A stretch of DNA of 64,000 nucleotides, from the NCBI RefSeq assembly GCF_951805225.1, contig NZ_OX638201.1, forward strand, positions 2,852,001 through 2,916,000. The letters are read 5' to 3'. The notes beneath the pieces are model-generated. The model was not told the DNA's origin. It saw only the letters and a list, made by a program, of their open reading frames with translations, and ran no database searches. This document shows positions 59,180 to 64,000 of this stretch, one piece after another. Positions within the stretch are counted from its first letter, which is position 1. Every line of letters starts with the position of its first letter. The DNA comes from an uncultured Flavobacterium sp. (lineage in GTDB: Bacteria; Bacteroidota; Bacteroidia; Flavobacteriales; Flavobacteriaceae). The translations under genes and the position numbers were made by a program.

Positions 59180-59500
59180 GTATAATCTCTACAGGACAAA
59201 TATTGCATTCCTAATTATTTGTTACCAATATATAATCTCTACGATATATGATTTTCAGAATCTAAATACGGTTCAAAAAAACTCAATAATTTGATTATTA
59301 AGATATAATCCTTTAGGATTTAAATATTGGTAAAAAAACTAAACTCTTAAAATAAAAATATCCCATGGGGATTACACTTATATGTTTTATAATCCAAATC
59401 ATTTACAGAATTATTAGGTTATAAAATCGGATTAATTAACACAATGCAAGCAGAACAATAGCATTAATTTCCCTAAATTCGTCGTTAATAAACGAAAGAT
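59180..59500. repeat. Gene-free gap with TATAATCTCTAC and ATTTAAATATTGG repeats
   Basis: The 321-bp gap has two copies of TATAATCTCTAC (near 59181 and 59230), each followed by an AATATTG-like or ATATATG end, plus a GATATAATCCTTTAGGATTT palindrome (CCTTTAGG core) near 59302. Close to the next start is TAAATTCG (59474-59481), a near-match to the -7 consensus. No coding frame. Confidence 0.5.
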
Positions 59501-59929
59501 ATGAATCCGATTTTTAAAAGTGTTCTGGCCGTTATAATTGGTCTTTTTGTAGGAAGTGTTGTCAATATGTTCATCCTATTATTGAGCAACTCGATTATTC
59601 CAGCTCCAAATGGCGCCGACGTTACAACTGTAGCAGGTTTAAAAGCAACCATACATTTATTCGAACCAAAACATTTTATTTTTCCATTTTTGGCACACGC
59701 ACTCGGAACTTTTGCCGGAGCAATAGCTACCGTTTTAATTGCTTCGACTCACAAAGCAAAACTGGCTTTAATAATTGGCTGTTTCTTTTTATTAGGCGGT
59801 ATTGTAAATACTTTCACACTGCCTTCACCTCTTTGGTTTACCATTGTAGATTTAGTTTTTGCTTATTTACCAATGGCATATCTGGCAATAAAATTGTTCT
59901 CAAAAAAGGATCTAAAAGCTGTAATCTAA
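59501..59929 (+). CDS. Four-helix membrane protein of unknown function
   Basis: The 142-residue product has four hydrophobic helices (about 5-30, 62-85, 88-108, 112-132). FIFPFLAHALGTFAGAIATV and GCFFLLGGIVNTFTLPSP are the clearest parts, and similar proteins are common in Bacteroidota without a known role. It ends 26 bases before the racemase-like gene. Confidence 0.75.
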   Translation: MNPIFKSVLAVIIGLFVGSVVNMFILLLSNSIIPAPNGADVTTVAGLKATIHLFEPKHFIFPFLAHALGTFAGAIATVLIASTHKAKLALIIGCFFLLGGIVNTFTLPSPLWFTIVDLVFAYLPMAYLAIKLFSKKDLKAVI

Positions 59930-59955
59930 CGCAAAGAATAATCCCGAATAAATCA

Positions 59956-60636
59956 ATGAAAAAAATTGGACTTGTTGGCGGAACCAGTTGGGTTTCTACA
60001 ATCGATTATTATAAATTCATTAACGAAGGTGTTAATAAAAAACTGGGCGGATTACAATTTGCAGAATGCCTGATTTATTCTTTGAACTTTGGAGACATTC
60101 AGGAAAAAACCTGGCCAAACTCATACGAATTGGTACTAAATGCTTGCTTAAGTTTAAAGAAAAGTGGCGTTGATGCCATTGTTCTATGTGCAAATACAGC
60201 TCATATGCATGCAGACAAAATTGAAAAAGAAATTGGATTACCTCTAATTCATATTGGTACAGAAACTGCAAAAGCCATAACGCAAGAAAAAATCACTACT
60301 GTTGGACTATTAGGAACTTCGTTTTCTATGGAAATGGATTTCTATAAAGATCGCCTAAAAAGTTTTGGATTAAATGTATTGATTCCGGAAAGTCAGGAAA
60401 GCCGAAATTATATACAGCAAGTTTTAAAACAAGAATTAGGTAAAGGAATTATAAATCCGGATTCTAAGCAAAACTATATTAAAATTGCAAACGAATTAAT
60501 CTCGCGTGGAGCCGAAGGTATTATTTTAGGTTGCACCGAAATTCCTTTGTTAATCGATCAAACGGACTTTTCAGTTCCTGTATTTGATACCACAAAAATC
60601 CATTCAGATGCCATTGTAGACTTTATTTTATCCTAA
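59956..60636 (+). CDS. Aspartate/glutamate racemase-family protein
   Basis: About 227 residues from the ATG at 59956, which starts exactly at the family sequence (MKKIGLVGGTSWVSTIDYYK). Both catalytic cysteines are present, in LCANTAHMHAD and GCTEIPLL. The TIGR/COG1794-type racemases interconvert L- and D-aspartate or other acidic amino acids; some members are isomerases of different substrates. Cytosolic. A longer upstream frame overlapping the previous gene is rejected. Confidence 0.9.
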   Translation: MKKIGLVGGTSWVSTIDYYKFINEGVNKKLGGLQFAECLIYSLNFGDIQEKTWPNSYELVLNACLSLKKSGVDAIVLCANTAHMHADKIEKEIGLPLIHIGTETAKAITQEKITTVGLLGTSFSMEMDFYKDRLKSFGLNVLIPESQESRNYIQQVLKQELGKGIINPDSKQNYIKIANELISRGAEGIILGCTEIPLLIDQTDFSVPVFDTTKIHSDAIVDFILS

Positions 60637-60719
60637 AAATAAAGAGCAATAAATCTGTACTTGTTTTTATTTCAGAGAAGTAAATTTCATAACTTAGTTA
60701 GCTTTTAAATTCTAAAATC

Positions 60720-61088
60720 ATGACTAAGAAATATATTGCTCAGGAATTTCTAAAACTCGCGGCAAATGGGCATTCTCACGAAGCTTTTCGACTTTATGTA
60801 GGCAAGAATTTTAAACATCACAACGCTTACTTTAAAGGCGATGCCGAAACTTTAATGCTCGCGATGGACGAATCATCACGAAAAAATCCATACAAAACTT
60901 TTAAAATTCATCACGCTTTAAGAGACGGAGATATGGTTGCCGTGCATTCACATGTAAAACAAAACTCAACTGATTTAGGCACAGCTGTTGTACACCTTTT
61001 TAAATTTGAATCAGATAAAATAGTAGAACTTTGGGATTTGGGACAATCGATTCCAAAGGAAATAAAAAACGAAAACGGGATGTTTTAG
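60720..61088 (+). CDS. SnoaL-like / NTF2-fold protein
   Basis: The 122-residue product fits the SnoaL-like polyketide cyclase fold: a helical start (EFLKLAANGHSHEAFRLYVG), then FKHHNAYFKGDAETLMLAM, and the beta-sheet part AVHSHVKQNSTDLGTAVVHL and FKFESDKIVELWDLGQSIP. Such proteins are usually small enzymes or ligand binders of unknown role. Single gene. Confidence 0.82.
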   Translation: MTKKYIAQEFLKLAANGHSHEAFRLYVGKNFKHHNAYFKGDAETLMLAMDESSRKNPYKTFKIHHALRDGDMVAVHSHVKQNSTDLGTAVVHLFKFESDKIVELWDLGQSIPKEIKNENGMF

Positions 61089-61166
61089 TTTATAGTTTTC
61101 AGTCACAGTCAAAATTGCAACTGAAAACTTGAAACCTGAAACTTGAAACAATAATACCTCCTAAAA

Positions 61167-61601
61167 ATGGCAAAAAACAAAACAACAGAAACAGAAAACA
61201 ATGTTGACGATTTCATAAGTGCTTTTGTCGAAGATGAAACCAAAAGAAAAGATTCTTACGAACTTATCAAAATTATGCAGGAAGTCACTGGTTTTGAACC
61301 CAAAATGTGGGGGCCAAGCATTATTGGTTTCGGAAGTTATCATTACAAATACGACAGCGGTCACGAAGGCGATGCGCCATTGGCAGCATTTTCTCCAAGA
61401 AAAGCAGCAATTTCACTTTATGTCTATTCACCTTCAGATGAAAAAGAAGAAAAAGAAGAATTACTTTCGAAATTAGGAAAACATAAAGCTTCAAAAGGAT
61501 GTCTTTATGTGAAAAAATTAGCAGATATTGACGTCGAAATTCTAAAGAAAATGATTTCCCTTTCGATAGAAAACACAAAGAAATTATATCCCTCAAACTA
61601 A
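61167..61601 (+). CDS. DUF1801-family protein
   Basis: The 144-residue cytosolic protein contains the DUF1801 core KMWGPSIIGFGSYHYKYDSG and ISLYVYSPSDEKEEKEELLS, then a charged helix and LADIDVEILKKMISLSIENT. It ends 3 bases before the metallo-hydrolase gene, so the two are probably cotranscribed. The function is not known. Confidence 0.83.
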   Translation: MAKNKTTETENNVDDFISAFVEDETKRKDSYELIKIMQEVTGFEPKMWGPSIIGFGSYHYKYDSGHEGDAPLAAFSPRKAAISLYVYSPSDEKEEKEELLSKLGKHKASKGCLYVKKLADIDVEILKKMISLSIENTKKLYPSN

Positions 61602-61604
61602 AAT

Positions 61605-62711
61605 ATGATCACAGCCTTATTACTTATAATTTTCACTTTAGGAATTGCACTTTACTTCTTTTTACAACATCCAAAATTCGGGAAAGCACCTTCTGGAGAA
61701 AGACTGAAATTGATTCAAAAATCGCCTCAGTATAAAAACGGAAAATTCCAAAACGAAAATTTCACTCCGGAACTTGCCGAAGGTTATGGATACTTTTCTG
61801 TAATTTCTGATTTCTTATTTAAGAAAGTAGATCGAAAAATTCCAACTGATTTAATTCCGTCTATAAAAACAAATTTACTGGAACTTGATATCAATCAGGA
61901 TGTTTTGATATGGTTTGGACATTCTTCTTATTATATTCAGCTTGAAGGAAAACGTTTTTTGATAGATCCTGTTTTTAGCGGAAACGCCTCGCCTATTGCC
62001 GGCACAACAAAAGCATTTAAAGGAACTGATATTTATACCGTTGATGAACTTCCGGAAATCGATTTTTTATTAATCACGCACGATCATTATGACCATTTAG
62101 ATTATGAAACGATTATAAAATTAAAATCGAAAGTTAAAAAAATAATCTGTCCGCTTGGAGTTGGTTCACACTTCGAATTCTGGGATTTTCCACTTCAGAA
62201 TATCATAGAAAAAGACTGGCACGAAAAAGTAGAACTTGATCAAAATCTGACACTTTATACCGCTCCGTCTAGACATTTTTCGGGCAGAAGTTTTAATCGC
62301 TGCAACACGCTTTGGACTTCCTTTATATTAGAATCTAAAGACTTTAAAATGTATTTGGGTGGCGATAGCGGTTACGATTCTCACTTTGCGAATATTGGTG
62401 CAAAATACGGCCCTTTTGATATTGCACTTATCGATAACGGTCAATATAATCCTACCTGGAAATACATTCATAATTTACCCGAAGATGTTATAAAAGCCAT
62501 GAAAGACTTAAATACAAAGCGAGTTTTTCCGGTTCATTCTTCCAAATTTTCATTGTCGCTTCATTCCTGGGATGAACCTCTGAAAAAAGTAACTGAATTA
62601 AACGCAGCTTCAGAAAAACCGATTCCGCTTGTAACACCGATGATTGGCGAATTAGTCGAATTAAAAAACGAAAAACAAGAATTTAAACAATGGTGGAAAG
62701 GAGTTAGATAG
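61605..62711 (+). CDS. Metallo-beta-lactamase-fold hydrolase (NAPE-PLD-like)
   Basis: The 368-residue product has one N-terminal hydrophobic helix (residues 3-20), then an MBL fold: FGHSSYYIQLEGKRFLIDPV, the metal site THDHYDHLDY (H-x-H-x-D-H), RHFSGRSF, and GGDSGYDSHF, with a C-terminal histidine in VFPVHSSKFSLSLHSWDEP. The closest functional type is the N-acyl-phosphatidylethanolamine phospholipase D group, which acts on membrane lipids; the substrate here is unknown. It lies 3 bases after the DUF1801 gene. Confidence 0.88.
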   Translation: MITALLLIIFTLGIALYFFLQHPKFGKAPSGERLKLIQKSPQYKNGKFQNENFTPELAEGYGYFSVISDFLFKKVDRKIPTDLIPSIKTNLLELDINQDVLIWFGHSSYYIQLEGKRFLIDPVFSGNASPIAGTTKAFKGTDIYTVDELPEIDFLLITHDHYDHLDYETIIKLKSKVKKIICPLGVGSHFEFWDFPLQNIIEKDWHEKVELDQNLTLYTAPSRHFSGRSFNRCNTLWTSFILESKDFKMYLGGDSGYDSHFANIGAKYGPFDIALIDNGQYNPTWKYIHNLPEDVIKAMKDLNTKRVFPVHSSKFSLSLHSWDEPLKKVTELNAASEKPIPLVTPMIGELVELKNEKQEFKQWWKGVR

Positions 62712-62762
62712 ATTATAGACTTAAGATTATAGATTATAGATTATAGATTGGAACACGTTTAC

Positions 62763-62866
62763 TTTGTCATTCCGAGGAACGAGGAAGCTCCGTGAGAAGT
62801 TCGACAAAGATTGGGTTTTCGTTACGGAGTTACTTGCGAAGATTCCTCGTTCCTCGGAATGACAAA
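62763..62866. repeat. Long hairpin repeat with 24-bp perfect arms
   Basis: 62763-62786 (TTTGTCATTCCGAGGAACGA then GGAA) and 62843-62866 are exact reverse complements. The 56-base interior contains further partial pairs (CTCCGT/ACGGAG). Fragments of the interior (GTAAGTAACTC, TCGACAAAGA) occur at 9410-9427. This is a typical flavobacterial palindromic element between two genes. Confidence 0.85.
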
Positions 62867-62903
62867 AAGAGAATAAAAAATTACGCCATTAATAAAGTAC
62901 AAA

Positions 62904-63434
62904 ATGAATAACCCAAACTATACTATCCGAAATGCTTTTCCTTCAGAATTTGAAGAAATAGGCAAATTATTGATTAATGTTTACTCGCAATTAGATGGTT
63001 TTCCGAAAGAAAATGAGCAACCTAATTATTATAAAATGTTGGCTAATATTGGCGATTTTACCAATCATCCTGAAACAGAACTTTTAGTCGCAATCGACGA
63101 AAACAATACGATTCTTGGTGCCGTGGTTTATTTTAATGACATGAAATATTATGGTTCCGGCGGAATTGCAACTCAAGAACAAAACGCAGCCGGTTTTCGA
63201 TTATTGGGCGTTGATACAAATGCTCGCGGGAAAGGAATTGGCAAATTTCTAACACAGGAATGCATCAAAAAAGCCACTGATAATAAACGTCAGCAACTTA
63301 TAATTCATTCGACTTTGGCAATGAAAACTGCTTGGAAAATGTATGAAAATCTGGATTTTAAAAGATCGGAAGATTTGGATTTTATGCAGGAAGAATTGGC
63401 TGTTTTCGGATTTAGATTAAAAATTACTTCCTAA
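62904..63434 (+). CDS. GNAT-family N-acetyltransferase
   Basis: The 176-residue product has the GNAT acetyl-CoA loop RLLGVDTNARGKGIGKFLTQ (R-G-x-G-x-G) and motif B AMKTAWKMYENLDFKRSEDL. The N-terminal part (NYTIRNAFPSEFEEIGKLLI) is the usual first strand-helix pair. It is longer than the GNAT at 53342 and not closely related to it. Substrate unknown. Confidence 0.9.
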   Translation: MNNPNYTIRNAFPSEFEEIGKLLINVYSQLDGFPKENEQPNYYKMLANIGDFTNHPETELLVAIDENNTILGAVVYFNDMKYYGSGGIATQEQNAAGFRLLGVDTNARGKGIGKFLTQECIKKATDNKRQQLIIHSTLAMKTAWKMYENLDFKRSEDLDFMQEELAVFGFRLKITS

Positions 63435-63453
63435 TATAATACCTCAAAAAACC

Positions 63454-64000
63454 TTGAAATCAAAAATATCTTTCTTAGCAATTGCATTTCTGCTTGCTGT
63501 AAATGCGTTTTCTCAAAATACTTATATTTTTCTGGGATCTTATAATCGTGATAAAACAGCAGAATCTATTCAGGTTTATCAATTAGATACTATAAATGGG
63601 AAATTGAGCAAAATAACCGCTATAAAAAATGTTGTAAATCCGTCGTATCTGACTTTGTCTCCAAACGGAAAATATCTATACGCTTGTACCGAAACCAAAA
63701 CGCCAAATGCCGGAAGTGTCAGTAGTTTTGAGTTTAATCCGGAAAATAAAACTTTGACCTTTTTGAACAGTCAAAAAAGCGGCGGTGAAAACCCTGTTTA
63801 TGTTGCGGTTCATAAAAGTGGGAAATGGCTCGTAAATGGCAATTATACGGAAGGAAGTGTTTCTGTTCATCCGCTTTTAGAAAATGGAAAAATAGATTCT
63901 CTTGCTCAAAATTTTCAATACTTGGACGGAAGTGTTAACAAAGAACGACAAGACAGATCGCACATTCATTCGACTGTATTTTCGCCTCAAAATGATTATT
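63454..64000 (+). CDS. Exported lactonase / 6-phosphogluconolactonase-like beta-propeller protein (3' end outside window)
   Basis: From a TTG at 63454 the frame is open to the window end (182 residues). It begins with a signal peptide (ISFLAIAFLLAVNAFSQ, cut near residue 22), followed by repeats of a seven-bladed propeller: NTYIFLGSYNRDKTAESIQV, VVNPSYLTLSPNGKYLYACT and GENPVYVAVHKSGKWLVNGN. This is the lactonase (Pgl-type) family, which hydrolyses sugar lactones. No ATG lies between the previous stop and the signal peptide, so TTG is the likely start. Confidence 0.85.
   Translation, partial: MKSKISFLAIAFLLAVNAFSQNTYIFLGSYNRDKTAESIQVYQLDTINGKLSKITAIKNVVNPSYLTLSPNGKYLYACTETKTPNAGSVSSFEFNPENKTLTFLNSQKSGGENPVYVAVHKSGKWLVNGNYTEGSVSVHPLLENGKIDSLAQNFQYLDGSVNKERQDRSHIHSTVFSPQNDY

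Noticed and set aside
59833..59955. Longer N-terminus for the racemase-like gene
   Set aside because: It overlaps the previous gene in another frame, and the family sequence starts exactly at the ATG at 59956.

Overview
The window reads as a chromosomal segment of a Flavobacterium-like member of the Bacteroidota. The evidence is the AT-rich sequence, the SusC/SusD pair, the lack of Shine-Dalgarno sites, promoters of the TAnnTTTG type, a Rho protein with a long Asn-rich insert, DUF4293, DUF3667 and Fib_succ_major-type proteins, and many small palindromic intergenic repeats. No rRNA, tRNA, CRISPR array, integrase or transposase was seen.

Region 1 (1-22.8 kb) is a sulfur-acquisition island. It holds the C-terminal part of a SusC receptor, a SusD lipoprotein, five S1 formylglycine-type sulfatases (two in tandem duplication), two small membrane-anchored proteins that look like the separated halves of a DUF1254/DUF1214 protein, a 39-residue membrane protein, a membrane fatty acid hydroxylase/sterol desaturase-type enzyme, an exported rhodanese-thioredoxin fusion whose rhodanese cysteine is replaced, and a YeiH-type transporter. 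It continues with serine acetyltransferase, cysteine synthase, a Family 2A encapsulin shell protein, and a SufS-like cysteine desulfurase carrying a ~245-residue low-complexity N-terminal extension typical of encapsulin cargo. The order acetyltransferase, cysteine synthase, encapsulin resembles the cyanobacterial srpH/srpG/srpI set. The reading I infer is: organosulfates are bound and desulfated in the envelope, sulfur is fixed into cysteine, and sulfane sulfur from cysteine is handled or stored in a protein nanocompartment. A shared ~20-bp motif occurs three times inside the island and may be its regulatory site. The encapsulin-desulfurase pair is a known class; the coupling with a SusCD-sulfatase locus and the motif are the parts worth checking.

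Region 2 (22.9-38.7 kb) has a TPR glycosyltransferase, ornithine aminotransferase with a divergent Lrp-type regulator, an S24-type repressor with a divergent small protein, a 1052-residue surface protein, a 5'-truncated thioredoxin-like gene, a dienelactone hydrolase, a DUF3667 protein, an M28 peptidase, rho, a DUF4293 gene and a LuxR-type response regulator.

Region 3 (38.7-52.4 kb) is mostly housekeeping: a phosphodiesterase, a large SPFH protein with four N-terminal beta-type repeats, truA, an MsbA-like ABC exporter, an HNH/NUMOD4-like protein, lpd, a DUF2314-ankyrin protein, a full-length DUF1254/DUF1214 lipoprotein, a TPM-domain protein, an arginase-family protein and a lipoprotein beta-carbonic anhydrase. 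One near-identical terminator is reused behind at least four of these genes.

Region 4 (52.4-64 kb) is a run of small accessory genes: two DUF1801 proteins, two GNAT acetyltransferases, small membrane or exported unknowns, a DUF2975/HTH regulatory pair under a 17-bp inverted repeat, an SRPBCC protein, an NmrA-type oxidoreductase with an AraC regulator, an Asp/Glu racemase-like protein, a SnoaL-like protein, a metallo-beta-lactamase-fold hydrolase, and the start of an exported lactonase cut by the window end.
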